A DNA stretch of 64,000 nt from Xanthomonas sp. GPE 39 (lineage in GTDB: Bacteria; Pseudomonadota; Gammaproteobacteria; Xanthomonadales; Xanthomonadaceae), in NCBI RefSeq assembly GCF_000963005.1, contig NZ_JZHZ01000007.1, positions 2,544,808 through 2,608,807 on the forward strand. Reading direction: 5' to 3'. Both the position numbers and the translations under genes were made by a program. Positions 1 to 9,075 of the stretch are shown piece by piece (the stretch's first letter is position 1; each line of letters opens with the position of its first letter). The notes under the pieces are model-generated. The model was given only the letters and a program-made list of their open reading frames with translations, searched no databases and was not told where the DNA came from.

Positions 1-450
1 GACGTCGGCATCGCCAAGCGCTGACGAATCGGCTGCAGGAGTACCAGCCGGCGGCGACGCGGCCGCTGCAGCCGCGACCTGCAAACGCAATGGCGCCGTC
101 TGCTCATTACCGACCCGCAACGAGGGAATCTGCAAGGTGCCGCTGGTGCGCGGCGTCAACACCACGCCGAACAACGCCTTGGACGAAACCATCCCGTTGA
201 CGACCTGCATCTGCCGGCTCTTGATTTCGTTGCTGAGGATGAACTGCGCACGCAGCGGCGTGTAGTCCGGCAGCGCTGTCGTCTGATCGGTTTCGATATT
301 GAGGGTGACGCCTTCGTCAATACCGACGCTATCGCGGTCCAGCCATGCACGCGTGGCCGCAGCCACCGGCATGACCGTCAGCCACAACGCGACCAACAGC
401 AGCAAGGCAACACCGTGTGCGCTCCGGTAATGTCGCTTGAAGTCGATCAT
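1..450 (-). CDS. batD: BatD-like oxygen-tolerance/aerotolerance protein, N-terminal part (runs off left edge)
   Basis: Partial gene: 150 codons from an ATG at 450 and still open at base 1. The protein starts with a short basic stretch, a Leu/Val-rich membrane segment (about residues 13-27) and an AAA cleavage-like site, so it is a signal-peptide envelope protein. The mature part (AWLDRDSVGIDEGVTLNIE, then a PRTSGTLQIPSLRVG-type strand) has the beta-rich look of the BatD family. The ATG overlaps the batB stop (ATGA), so it is translated as part of the MoxR-Bat operon. BatD proteins are thought to work with the BatA/BatB von Willebrand A proteins in the envelope under stress; the exact role is unsettled. 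The C-terminal part, including any final membrane helix, lies outside the window. Confidence 0.8.
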   Translation of the reverse strand, partial: MIDFKRHYRSAHGVALLLLVALWLTVMPVAAATRAWLDRDSVGIDEGVTLNIETDQTTALPDYTPLRAQFILSNEIKSRQMQVVNGMVSSKALFGVVLTPRTSGTLQIPSLRVGNEQTAPLRLQVAAAAAASPPAGTPAADSSALGDADV

Positions 451-2285
451 GGTTCTTCCCGCTGTCTGCGTTGGTGTTCGAGCATGAATTTAGTCCGCAG
501 CAGATTACCGGGATCATCCGGCACCCGTCGCAACCACGCTTCCACCGCCTGACGTTGCGCGCGCTGCTGCGGAGTTTCCTTCGCCACCTCGGCGGCACGC
601 GTTGCGTGTTGATCCTCCGCACCCTGCCCTGCCATCGCTTGCTGCATCTGCTGGCGCTGCGCCGCATCGGCCTGTTGCTGGGCCTTAGCATCGGCAGGCG
701 TCGGCGGCGTTTTTTGCGCATCGCGCTTTTGCGTAGCGGGCGAATCGGCGTGTTGCTGGGCAGCTTGCTGCTGAGCGGGGTTTTTCTGTTGCGATTGGCC
801 GTTTTGCTGTTGGGCGTTTTGCTGCGAATCCTTGCCTTGTTCGCCCATTTGCTGCTGGCTGTTTTGTTGATCGCCGTTATGCGCCTGACCCTTTTGCTGC
901 TGACCCTTTTGCTGCTGCGAGCGATCCTGTCCCTGCTGACCCGATTGCGGAGGCTGCGCCGACGCTTGACGCTTGCGCGCCGCTTCCACCGCCGCGCGAT
1001 TGGCGATCGCATCGGCCATCTGCGGATGCAAGCTCAACGCCTTGTCGTAGGCCGTGATCGCCTGATCGTAACGGCCCTGACGCGCCAGCGCATTGCCCAG
1101 GTTGTACCAGCCGACATCGCTATCCACGCCCTCGAACTGCTGTTGCGCGGCGGCGAAATCGCCTTTGCGATACGCTTGCACGCCCGTATCCAGGCGCTGC
1201 TGACGCACCTGATCCGGGCGCTGCCACAACCCATCCCGGCGACCCGCATCGGCCGCCTGCGCCAATCGTGGCGTCGCCAATGGCAACAGTACGCACAACA
1301 ACACCAGCGCCGTAACGCCACGACGACGGAACGCGCACAACGCCAACAACATCAACGGCGGCAGCAACCAGTAGCCCTGATCCAGCCAAATACGGCCCTG
1401 ACTTTTATCCGCCAGCGTCGCCTGTTGATCCTGCGACCGCAGCACACCCAACGCACGCAGATCCGCATCGTCGGGCGTTATCCCGGCGTAATCGCCATGA
1501 CCTGCAGACGCCAGCGCACGCAACGATGCTGCATCCAATTGCGCATGACCCAAGCCACCCTGAGCGTCACGATAGGCGGCGCCCTGTGGCGTTCCCAGTC
1601 CCAGGACGCAGACGCGATAGCCCTGGCTGGCCGCGCGCGCAGCCGCCTGCTGCGCCTGAGCATCGGCCTGATCGCTGAGCAGCAGGATATCGCCATGGGA
1701 AAAACCCGCCTGACGCAGCAACCGCGCCGCCCAATCGATCGCCAAATCGCTACGTTGCCCTGCCACCGGCATCACCTGCGGCGACAGCGCATCCAGGAAC
1801 AAGGCCACGTTGCCCGCGTCGTCGGTCAACGGTGCGACGGTATAAGGCTCGCCTGCATAGGCAAGCAATGCCACCTCGCCACCGCTGCGCTCTTTCAGCA
1901 ACCTTGCCAGCTTGGCACGCGCCTGCAGCAAACGCGACGGCGGCAGGTCGCTGGCCTCGATGCGCGAGGATAGATCCAGCGCGATCACCAACGGAATGTG
2001 CGACTGCCAAAGCGGCTGCGCTTGCTCACGCCAACTCGGTCCGGCCAGCGCCAGCACCGCAATCAGATAAGCGAGCGTCCCCAGCCACAGTCCCAGCGTG
2101 CCCTTGCGCCCAGCGCGCGCGAGCAGATGCGGCAACAGGTGCGCATCCACCGTGCGCAGCCAGATGTCGCGGCGGCGGCGACGACGCCACCAACTCCAGC
2201 CCAGCAAGGGCAGTAACAGCAGCGCCCACAACCACTGCGGGCGCAGCAGGTGCAACGCATGCAAAAAGTCCATCACGGCGCTCAT
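447..2285 (-). CDS. batB: BatB-type vWA/TPR membrane protein with Gln-rich tail
   Basis: 612 aa from an ATG at 2285 that overlaps the batA stop (ATGA); a 6-codon longer start exists but is less likely. Order of parts: two N-terminal membrane segments (about 10-30 and 55-75) around an Arg-rich patch, a von Willebrand A domain (about 85-280), two further membrane segments near 300-345, a TPR-like region (about 375-435, GWYNLGNALARQGRYDQAI), then a long Gln/Ala-rich low-complexity tail. The MIDAS strand reads DLSSRIEAS where DxSxS is expected, so the last serine is Arg. BatB partners BatA and the MoxR AAA+ protein in the inner membrane. The TPR-plus-tail architecture is that of the fused BatB/BatC form. 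Function in this organism is inferred from the operon. Confidence 0.85.
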   Translation of the reverse strand: MSAVMDFLHALHLLRPQWLWALLLLPLLGWSWWRRRRRRDIWLRTVDAHLLPHLLARAGRKGTLGLWLGTLAYLIAVLALAGPSWREQAQPLWQSHIPLVIALDLSSRIEASDLPPSRLLQARAKLARLLKERSGGEVALLAYAGEPYTVAPLTDDAGNVALFLDALSPQVMPVAGQRSDLAIDWAARLLRQAGFSHGDILLLSDQADAQAQQAAARAASQGYRVCVLGLGTPQGAAYRDAQGGLGHAQLDAASLRALASAGHGDYAGITPDDADLRALGVLRSQDQQATLADKSQGRIWLDQGYWLLPPLMLLALCAFRRRGVTALVLLCVLLPLATPRLAQAADAGRRDGLWQRPDQVRQQRLDTGVQAYRKGDFAAAQQQFEGVDSDVGWYNLGNALARQGRYDQAITAYDKALSLHPQMADAIANRAAVEAARKRQASAQPPQSGQQGQDRSQQQKGQQQKGQAHNGDQQNSQQQMGEQGKDSQQNAQQQNGQSQQKNPAQQQAAQQHADSPATQKRDAQKTPPTPADAKAQQQADAAQRQQMQQAMAGQGAEDQHATRAAEVAKETPQQRAQRQAVEAWLRRVPDDPGNLLRTKFMLEHQRRQREEP

Positions 2286-3316
2286 CTGCGCCTCCACGGC
2301 CACGCGAACGCCGCCAGCGCCAACACCAGCGCCGCGCTAAGCGGCCACACATAACGTTCGATCCGCGGACGTACCGCCGGCCCCGCCGAGCGCACCGGCT
2401 CCAGCCGATCCAATTCGGCATAGATCGAGGCCAATTGGGCCGTGTCGCGTGCGCGAAAGAAGCGGCCGCCGGTGTCCTGTGCGATTTTGCGCAAGGTGTC
2501 TTCGTCGACTTCGTCGTCGCCGCCGCTGCCGGGAATCGACATGCCGAAAAACGACATGCCACCACCCTCGCCCCCCAACGCAATCGTGTACACGCGCACG
2601 TGCTCGGCCTTGGCCAGTTCGGCCGCCTTGAGCGGATCCAGGACACCGGCATTGCTGACACCGTCGGTGAGCACGATCAACACCCGCTCGCCTTGCTGTT
2701 GTTCGCGCAAACGTTTGACCGCCAGCGCGATCGCGTCGCCCAACGCGGTTTCGCGGCCCGCCAGTCCGACCACGCTGTCGCGCAATTGGTCGCGCACGGT
2801 GGCCAGATCGGCGGTCAACGGGGTCAGCGCGTAGGCCTGTTGACCGAACACCAGCAAACCGATGCGATCACCGTCGCGGCGGTCCAGGAAGTCGGCCAGC
2901 ACCGCTTTGGCTGCGGTCAGGCGATCGACCACGCGCCCCCCCAGACGCATGTCCGGGTCGCTCATGCTGCCGGACAGGTCCACCGCCAGCATCATTTGCC
3001 GGGCCTGCTGCGGTGGCGCGATCGGCTCGCCAAGCTGCAATGGGCGCGCCGCTGCCGCGCACAGACAACACCAGGCAAGCCACGCCAGCCAGCCCCCGGC
3101 ACGCCACAGGCCACCTCGCGTCGGCGCTGCCGCCACCGCCTGCAAGCGTTCGCCATAGGGCACACGCAAGGCCGGTGCATCGCCCCGGCGCGCAGGCAAC
3201 AGCCAACGTGCCAACAATGGTAACGGCAGGGCCAACCACATCCATGGCCAGGCAAATCCAGCCAACATGTCGGCGGCGCTGTGCCAATCGTGCGAAAACA
3301 TACTCATCGCCATCAT
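2282..3316 (-). CDS. batA: BatA-type vWA membrane protein
   Basis: 344 aa. The ATG at 3316 overlaps the stop of the upstream DUF4381 gene (ATGA). Membrane segments lie near residues 15-35 and 60-80, followed by a vWA domain (about 95-285) with an intact metal-ion-dependent adhesion site: DLSGSMS, the threonine of LTPLTADL and the aspartate of VLTDGVSN. A C-terminal helix (about 320-338) closes the protein, giving the usual BatA layout of a periplasmic vWA domain between membrane anchors. A Gly-rich loop with GGEGGGMSFFGM sits before the last vWA helix. It is encoded between the DUF4381 and BatB genes in a six-gene overlapping operon, consistent with a stoichiometric membrane complex remodelled by MoxR. 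Confidence 0.9.
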   Translation of the reverse strand: MMAMSMFSHDWHSAADMLAGFAWPWMWLALPLPLLARWLLPARRGDAPALRVPYGERLQAVAAAPTRGGLWRAGGWLAWLAWCCLCAAAARPLQLGEPIAPPQQARQMMLAVDLSGSMSDPDMRLGGRVVDRLTAAKAVLADFLDRRDGDRIGLLVFGQQAYALTPLTADLATVRDQLRDSVVGLAGRETALGDAIALAVKRLREQQQGERVLIVLTDGVSNAGVLDPLKAAELAKAEHVRVYTIALGGEGGGMSFFGMSIPGSGGDDEVDEDTLRKIAQDTGGRFFRARDTAQLASIYAELDRLEPVRSAGPAVRPRIERYVWPLSAALVLALAAFAWPWRRR

Positions 3317-3768
3317 CCGCGCCGCGCCGCCATCAGTTCCAGAAAGCGCTGCCGTGCCAACGGTAGCAGCGCCTGCACCTGCGCAGGATCCAGCGTGCGC
3401 CGATACCCGCCATCGAGCAGCAGGCGCCCCGGACCGACGGAGAACTCCTGGCGTTTGGGGCCATCGAGGAAACGCAGCCATGCCTCGCCCTGCAATGTTG
3501 CGGCGACAGGGTCGCTGCGCCGTGCCGCACGCCGCAGCAGTTCCGACACCGCAGCGACTTGCGCGGGAAGCGCGCGCGCGTGCAATGCCGCATCGAATTG
3601 GCGCTGCCAACGTTGGCCGCGCCGACGCTTGCGCATCGCCAAAAACACAACGCCCCCGATGACCAGCAACAGCAGCGCAGCCACCATCCACCAGCCAGGC
3701 GCAGGCGGCCACCAGGCCGGTGCGGGCGGCAGATGCACATCACGCAGCGCCAGGTGTTGCGGACTCAT
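3313..3768 (-). CDS. DUF4381 single-pass membrane protein of the MoxR-Bat operon
   Basis: 151 aa from an ATG at 3768 that overlaps the stop of the DUF58 gene (ATGA). A Pro/Trp-rich N-terminus (LPPAPAWWPPAPGWW) leads into one strong membrane helix (about residues 27-45), then an Arg-rich cytosolic domain ending in LARQRFLELMAARRG. This is the layout of the DUF4381 family, which is almost always found between DUF58 and BatA genes. No catalytic motif is visible. It is probably a scaffold or regulatory subunit of the Bat complex; that role is inferred from position. Confidence 0.8.
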   Translation of the reverse strand: MSPQHLALRDVHLPPAPAWWPPAPGWWMVAALLLLVIGGVVFLAMRKRRRGQRWQRQFDAALHARALPAQVAAVSELLRRAARRSDPVAATLQGEAWLRFLDGPKRQEFSVGPGRLLLDGGYRRTLDPAQVQALLPLARQRFLELMAARRG

Positions 3769-4706
3769 ACGTTTGCAGCTCGCGATCCCGATGACAGCAG
3801 CCAGGACTCGCTGGGCGCATCGCCGCGCAGCACCCGCACCTGCACCCCACGGCCAGGCAACTCGGCCGCAAGGGTTTCCAGCGGCTGCACAAACTGCTCG
3901 CGCCAACCTTGTCGCGCGTGGGTGGACAGCAGATCGACCTCGACCCGACGCTCGCTGGTCCAGAACGGTAGCGCCGCGCGCGGCGGTTGCAACTCCAGTG
4001 CATCGGCCAACAGCAGCAGTTCCACGTCGTTGTGCCGCGCCAGGGTCGCCCAGCGCGCTGCGGGGACGGCCTTGGCACTGGCTGGATCGGCCAGCACGAC
4101 CAGTCGGGATCCCGGACGCAGCAGCATCGCCGCATGCTCCAGCGCCACGCCCAGACCCGCATCGTCCTGCGGCGGTTGCGCATACCAACGCACCAACGCA
4201 TCCAGCACACGCAAGACACCACGCTGCCCCGATGCTGGCGGCACCGGCGCTTCGCTGCGGCTGCCACGCAAGGCGGCCAAGCGGTCGCCCTGCCGCTGCG
4301 CGGCCCAGGCAGCCACTGCGCCGGCACGCGCTGCCTGCACCGATTTGAAACGCACACGGGTACCGAAATATAACGACGGCGCGGTGTCGGCCACGATCAG
4401 GCTCAGCCGTTCGCGCTCGGCCTGGAACACCTTGGTATGGGTGCGACCACTCCGCGCGGTGAGCCGCCAGTCGATATGGCGCACATCGTCGCCCACCACG
4501 TATTCGCGCGACTCGGCATAGTCCATGCCACGCCCGCGCGATGCCGATGGCGCGGCACCACTGAGACCATGCCGACCGCGACGCGGCGGTGGCACCCTGG
4601 CCACGGCGGCACGCAACGCCACCAATTCCGCCAGGCTAGGGGCAATCCCGGCATCGACCGAGACGGCAGCCTGTGACATGCCCGACGTTGTCGCCTGCAC
4701 GGTCAT
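3765..4706 (-). CDS. DUF58 protein of the MoxR-Bat operon
   Basis: 313 aa. The family signature is clear near residues 60-95: RGMDYAESREYVVGDDVRHI, followed by DWRLTARSGRTHTKVF. The rest resembles a degenerate vWA fold (SLIVADTAPSLYFGTR, then RLVVLADPASAK). DUF58 proteins are cytosolic partners of MoxR ATPases and of Bat membrane proteins. The gene follows moxR by 68 bp and overlaps the next gene by 4 bp, so it belongs to the same transcript. Biochemical role unknown. Confidence 0.88.
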   Translation of the reverse strand: MTVQATTSGMSQAAVSVDAGIAPSLAELVALRAAVARVPPPRRGRHGLSGAAPSASRGRGMDYAESREYVVGDDVRHIDWRLTARSGRTHTKVFQAERERLSLIVADTAPSLYFGTRVRFKSVQAARAGAVAAWAAQRQGDRLAALRGSRSEAPVPPASGQRGVLRVLDALVRWYAQPPQDDAGLGVALEHAAMLLRPGSRLVVLADPASAKAVPAARWATLARHNDVELLLLADALELQPPRAALPFWTSERRVEVDLLSTHARQGWREQFVQPLETLAAELPGRGVQVRVLRGDAPSESWLLSSGSRAANV

Positions 4707-4774
4707 CTCGCCCTACCTCGCCAGCACGACAGCGCGACGCGTCCGTGCGTCGCTGCGATCTTCCCCGGCCCCGT

Positions 4775-5794
4775 TCACGGCGGCGGCACCTTATCCAGCA
4801 AGGCAGCGACCAGACGATCACCGTCCCAGCCCTCGGCGGTGGCCTCGTAGCTGGGCAATACACGGTGGCGCAGCACATCCAACGCGACCGCACGCACATC
4901 GTCGGGAGTGACGAAATCGCGCCCGGCCAACCAGGCGCGTGCGCGCGCGCAACGCTCCAGCGCAATCGAGCCACGCGGGCTTGCGCCCCACGCGATCCGC
5001 CGCGCCAGCGTGGCGTCGTAGCCGCTGGCATCGCGCGAGGCCAGCACCAGTTCGATCAGATAGCGCTCCAGCGGCGGCGCCATATGCAACGCCAGTACCG
5101 CGCGGCGTGCCGCGAACACATCGTCCAGCGGCATGCGCGGTGGCAGCGCCTCGCCTGCTTCCAACGTTTCGCGCGCACGCTCGCGGGCCAGACGCAGGAT
5201 CTCCGCTTCTGCGGCGGCTTCGGGATAGCCGATACGCACGTGCATCAGGAAACGGTCCAGTTGCGCTTCCGGTAGCGGGAAAGTGCCTTCCTGCTCGATC
5301 GGGTTCTGTGTCGCCATCACCAGGAACAATTTAGGCAGGGCATAGGTGTGGCGGCCAACGGTGACCTGGCGCTCGCCCATCGCTTCGAGCAAGGCCGACT
5401 GCACCTTGGCCGGTGCGCGGTTGATCTCGTCAGCGAGCAGGATCGGATGGAAGATCGGTCCCGGCAGAAACTCGAAGCGGCTTTCCTGCGGACGCCAGAC
5501 TTCGGTGCCGGTGAGATCGGCCGGGAGCAAATCCGGAGTGAACTGGACACGTGCGAAATCCGCTTCCAGGCGCGCGGCCAGTGCACGGATCGCGGTGGTC
5601 TTGGCCAGGCCGGGCGCGCCCTCGACCAGCAGATGACCATCGGCGAGCAACGCGATGAGCAGGCGCTCCACCAGCGCCGACTGGCCGACGATGGTCTGGG
5701 ACAGGCCTTCGCGCAAGGCGACGAACGCGGCGTGCAGGCGCTGCTGCTCGGACGCAGCAGAGGAAGAATCGAAAGTCGGGGATGGAGTGTTCAT
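4775..5794 (-). CDS. moxR: MoxR-family AAA+ ATPase
   Basis: 339 aa from the ATG at 5794. A longer reading frame to 5893 exists, but its extra 33 residues look non-conserved. AAA+ core with Walker A EGAPGLAKT (about residues 57-65), Walker B LLADEINRAP and sensor MATQNPIEQEG; the lid domain at the C-terminus ends in WDGDRLVAALLDKVPPP. MoxR ATPases act as chaperones that mature or remodel vWA-domain partners, and here two such partners (BatA, BatB) follow in the same operon. First gene of that operon; the preceding gap holds the pilQ terminator and presumably the promoter. Confidence 0.92.
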   Translation of the reverse strand: MNTPSPTFDSSSAASEQQRLHAAFVALREGLSQTIVGQSALVERLLIALLADGHLLVEGAPGLAKTTAIRALAARLEADFARVQFTPDLLPADLTGTEVWRPQESRFEFLPGPIFHPILLADEINRAPAKVQSALLEAMGERQVTVGRHTYALPKLFLVMATQNPIEQEGTFPLPEAQLDRFLMHVRIGYPEAAAEAEILRLARERARETLEAGEALPPRMPLDDVFAARRAVLALHMAPPLERYLIELVLASRDASGYDATLARRIAWGASPRGSIALERCARARAWLAGRDFVTPDDVRAVALDVLRHRVLPSYEATAEGWDGDRLVAALLDKVPPP

Positions 5795-5890
5795 GTGCCG
5801 AGTTTGACCGATCCTCGCTGAAATGGTTCCGTGCACAAGCAACGCCGCACGAGACGAATTCAGACTCTCATCATCCAGCGCCAGGAACGA

Positions 5891-5920
5891 CAACGGGAGA
5901 GACCTGCGCCTCTCCCGTTG
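5891..5920 (-). terminator. Terminator-like hairpin after pilQ
   Basis: CAACGGGAGAG (5891-5901) pairs perfectly with CTCTCCCGTTG (5910-5920), an 11-bp stem with an 8-nt loop. It lies 29 bp past the pilQ stop and before the moxR start. The T-tract on the minus strand is weak, so termination efficiency is uncertain. Confidence 0.6.
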
Positions 5921-5948
5921 GACGACTCCAGCGCCTGACGGCGCTACC

Positions 5949-7850
5949 TCAACCAGCGCGCTTGGCGACGCGCATGACCTTGGGCGTGACGAAAATCAGC
6001 AACTCGGCCTTGGCCTTGCTGCGACCGCGCTGCTTGAACAGATTGCCCAGGAAGGGGACATCGCCCAGGAACGGCACTTTAGCCACGCTGTTACGATCGG
6101 TGAATTCGTAAACGCCGCCGATCACCACGGTCTGCCCATCGTCCACCAGCACCGCCGTATTGATCTCACGACGGTTGATTTCTGGCACGGTGCCGTAGTT
6201 CTGCAAGGTGACGTAGTGATCGACCTCGTCCTTTTTGACGTTCATGTTCAAGAAGACACGATCATCGTCGGTGATGGTCGGGGTCACCTTCAGCTCAAGC
6301 AGCACTTCCTTGAATTGCACGTTCGGCGTAGCCGCCGCACCGCCCGTACCACCAGTGATGGTGACATAGGCGATGTCCTTGCCCTGCTTGATTACCGCCT
6401 CACGCTGGTTGGAGGTCACGATGCGCGGGTTCGAAATGACTTCGCCACGGCCCTCTTCCTGAAGCGCCGATAGCTCCATGTCCAACGAGAAGTTGGCACC
6501 AAGCAAGGTGTAGGCGATAGCACCGGGGTTGCCGGTGGTGAACGTGCCTGCGGGCAGGTTGACGTTCAGCCCGTTCGGGATGTTATGCAAGCTGTTGTTG
6601 AGGATGGAGCTATTGTCCGCCACGTTGCCACTGACGACGCCGGTGTTACTGCCGTAGCTGCGACGCCCGGCCACGCCGAAACGCGCTCCCAAATCACGGG
6701 CAAAAGTATCGGTGGCGATGACGATACGTCCCTCGATCAGCACCTGATCGACTGGCCGGTCGATCACGTTGATCAGCTCGCGCATCTGCGCGATTTTCTT
6801 CGGGATGTCGCTGATCATCAGCGTATTGGTACGCTCGTCGGCAACGATGCGACCACGCGGCGACAAGAAACCGTTGTCGCTCTGACCGCTGCCACCAGCG
6901 CCACCACCGCCACCCGCACCACCGCTACCGCCACCGATGCCCTTGGCCTCGGTCAGCGCTTTGAAGATGGCCGTGGCGCTGTGATAGTTGATCTGCACGT
7001 AGTCGGTGACCAAATCCTCGCGGTTCTCGATCGCGATACGCGCGTCTTCTTTTTCTTGTTCGAACTTAGCCAGTTCCTGCTGCGGGGCAACCCAGATCAC
7101 CGCACCGTCGCGGCGCTTGTCCAGGCCTTTGGCGCGCAACACGATGTCCAGGGCTTGGTCCCACGGCACGTTGACCAGACGCAGGGTTACGCTGCCCTGC
7201 ACGGTATCGGAAGCAACGATGTTGAGGTTGGATTCCTCGGCGATCAGTTGCAGCACCGTGCGGACCGGCACGTCCTGGAAGTTGAAGGTCACCGGCTTAC
7301 CGCTGTAGCCGCGCGCGGCCACCTGCGCAGCAGCCTTGCTGACCGTCGCCGCGGTGACAGCGCCCACCGCCGGCGTGGCGGCGCGCGGAGTGATCTCGAC
7401 CACGTACTCGTTACCGGACTGGTAGGCCAGCGACTCGAACGTGCCATTGGTGTTGAGCACCAGTTGCGTGCCACCCGCATATGGCTTGGCATCGATACGC
7501 TGCACCGGGGTGGCGAAGTCGATGACATTGAGCGAATGCTGCAACTCCGACGGGAGTACCGCATTGCCGACATCGACCACCACGCTATTGCCCTGAGTCC
7601 GCAGATCCGGGCTGGCGCCAGCTCCGCTGAAGGACAGGATCATGCGTCCCGAACCACCATCGCCACGCTTGAAGTCGATCTTCGACAGCGAGAGCTTGGT
7701 CGACACCGGCGCCGCGACGGCGGCCGGAGCAGGAGCAGTAACAGGCGCGGCGACCGCGTTGCCCAGCACCGCCACCACCCCCAACGCGCATAGCCGCATC
7801 GTCGCGCGGCGCCGAATGGGGCGCAGGCTCAGGGCTTTGGAAAAAGTCAT
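5949..7850 (-). CDS. pilQ: Type IV pilus outer-membrane secretin PilQ
   Basis: 633 aa from an ATG at 7850 preceded by GGGGAT at good spacing. An alternative ATG at 7874 overlaps the pilP stop. A signal peptide ends near AVAAPV. The periplasmic part has an AMIN-like domain (about 45-135), an STN domain (about 185-255, FNFQDVPVRTVLQLIAEE) and an N1-type domain. That region is interrupted by a Gly-rich linker (about 305-325). The secretin core is at about 455-630, ending in VPFLGDVPFLGNLFKQRG and LLIFVTPKVMR. It forms the outer-membrane channel through which the pilus fibre is extruded. Last gene of the pilMNOPQ operon, followed by a hairpin. Confidence 0.95.
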   Translation of the reverse strand: MTFSKALSLRPIRRRATMRLCALGVVAVLGNAVAAPVTAPAPAAVAAPVSTKLSLSKIDFKRGDGGSGRMILSFSGAGASPDLRTQGNSVVVDVGNAVLPSELQHSLNVIDFATPVQRIDAKPYAGGTQLVLNTNGTFESLAYQSGNEYVVEITPRAATPAVGAVTAATVSKAAAQVAARGYSGKPVTFNFQDVPVRTVLQLIAEESNLNIVASDTVQGSVTLRLVNVPWDQALDIVLRAKGLDKRRDGAVIWVAPQQELAKFEQEKEDARIAIENREDLVTDYVQINYHSATAIFKALTEAKGIGGGSGGAGGGGGAGGSGQSDNGFLSPRGRIVADERTNTLMISDIPKKIAQMRELINVIDRPVDQVLIEGRIVIATDTFARDLGARFGVAGRRSYGSNTGVVSGNVADNSSILNNSLHNIPNGLNVNLPAGTFTTGNPGAIAYTLLGANFSLDMELSALQEEGRGEVISNPRIVTSNQREAVIKQGKDIAYVTITGGTGGAAATPNVQFKEVLLELKVTPTITDDDRVFLNMNVKKDEVDHYVTLQNYGTVPEINRREINTAVLVDDGQTVVIGGVYEFTDRNSVAKVPFLGDVPFLGNLFKQRGRSKAKAELLIFVTPKVMRVAKRAG

Positions 7851-7870
7851 CGTGCTATCCCCATAATCAA

Positions 7871-8410
7871 TCATTGATCGTCCAGCGCCACAGAGGCCGG
7901 ACGTTCGAGCCAACCGCCAGCGCCATCGGGCACCAGTTCAATCAAATCGATGCGATCATCGTGCACTGCGGTCACGCGGCCATCGCTCTGGCCCATATAC
8001 ACGCCCGGACGCACCCGGTAGGTCACCTTGTCCGGCGCCATCACCAGCGCCACCTGACCGGAGCCGGTCCCCAAGGTGCCGACCATTTTGAGACCGTCCA
8101 GCGGAAACTGTTCCAACGGCTCCTTGCGCCGGTTCGGATCCGGGCGCAGGCCGTTGTTGCCGTCGGGATTGACCCAGGCATCGCTGAACGGATCGCGCAT
8201 CCCCTGCGCGGTGTACTCGAAGGTCTCGAACTGCTGCATCACCGGCAACGGCTCCAGCGGTTGCGCCGGACGCGCTCGCACTTCCTTGACCCAATTCTCC
8301 AGGTTCGGCGCATCGCCGGGAGTGCTGGTCACATCGCGCGCGCATCCTGCAAGCAGCAACGCCAGCACGCCCGCGACCACGACCTTCAAGACCGTGCCAT
8401 GTCGGCTCAT
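7871..8410 (-). CDS. pilP: Type IV pilus assembly lipoprotein PilP
   Basis: 179 aa with a lipoprotein signal: hydrophobic stretch and lipobox LLAGC (Cys about residue 23). The mature protein has a Pro-rich flexible N-terminus (RARPAQPLEPLPVMQQ), the typical YTAQGMRDPFSDAW segment and a small beta domain (KMVGTLGTGSGQVALV). PilP links the inner-membrane PilMNO platform to the PilQ secretin. Its ATG overlaps the pilO stop. Confidence 0.93.
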   Translation of the reverse strand: MSRHGTVLKVVVAGVLALLLAGCARDVTSTPGDAPNLENWVKEVRARPAQPLEPLPVMQQFETFEYTAQGMRDPFSDAWVNPDGNNGLRPDPNRRKEPLEQFPLDGLKMVGTLGTGSGQVALVMAPDKVTYRVRPGVYMGQSDGRVTAVHDDRIDLIELVPDGAGGWLERPASVALDDQ

Positions 8411-9075
8411 GCGCCACCGCCTTGCTTTGCGTTCTTTTTCTCCGCTGCCGCCTTCTCCTGCTCGGCCATTTCCTTGTCGTCGAGGTAGCGATAGGTCTTG
8501 ACCGTGCCGGACAGTTCCAGTTCGCCCCGGCCACCACCACTGGCCTTGTCGCGTGGCTTGAGGTTGATGTCGTGCATGGTCAGGATCACGACCCGCGGCA
8601 ACGAAGCAACGCCACTGACGAATGCGCCGAACTGGTGGTAGCTCCCGACCATCCGCAGCGCAATCGGCTTCTCAGCGTAGAACTCTTTCGGCACTTCCGG
8701 GCCCGGCTGGAACAGCTCATTGCTCAGGCCGCTGGACAGCGCGGTCTGCGAAATATCGATGATCAGATCGGGCATTTCGGTCTTGCTCGGCAACTGCCTT
8801 AGCATTTGCTGCAAGACCTGCCCCATCTGCACCAGTTGCTGTTTCAGCGGCTGCAGGTTCACCGCACGGCTCTGCTCTTTCTCGAACGAAGCACGCAGTT
8901 GGGCTTCCTTGTGCTCCAACGACTGCAGCTCATCGCACTTACCGCTAATCAGCAGGAACCACGACAAAATCAGGATGAACACCGCCAACAAGACGCAGAA
9001 ACCGGCCTTGGCTTGCTGCGGCCAGTTACCGATATTGTTGAAATCCAGGTCTTTGATATTGAATTTCTTACTCAT
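8407..9075 (-). CDS. pilO: Type IV pilus inner-membrane alignment protein PilO
   Basis: 222 aa. A cytosolic N-terminus (FNIKDLDFNNIGNWP) is followed by one membrane helix (about 25-45), a coiled coil (about 48-100) and a ferredoxin-like periplasmic domain (ALRMVGSYHQFGAFVSGVAS). The C-terminus is Lys/Glu/Ala-rich. PilO pairs with PilN and binds PilP. Start and stop overlap the neighbouring genes by 4 bp. Confidence 0.94.
   Translation of the reverse strand: MSKKFNIKDLDFNNIGNWPQQAKAGFCVLLAVFILILSWFLLISGKCDELQSLEHKEAQLRASFEKEQSRAVNLQPLKQQLVQMGQVLQQMLRQLPSKTEMPDLIIDISQTALSSGLSNELFQPGPEVPKEFYAEKPIALRMVGSYHQFGAFVSGVASLPRVVILTMHDINLKPRDKASGGGRGELELSGTVKTYRYLDDKEMAEQEKAAAEKKNAKQGGGA

Noticed and set aside
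471-1973. 500-codon plus-strand frame opposite batB
   Set aside because: Arg/Leu-rich shadow of the high-GC batB coding strand, no conserved motif, antisense to a clear operon.
1832-3223. 463-codon plus-strand frame opposite batB/batA
   Set aside because: Composition is typical of antisense GC-rich frames and the real genes on the minus strand overlap properly.
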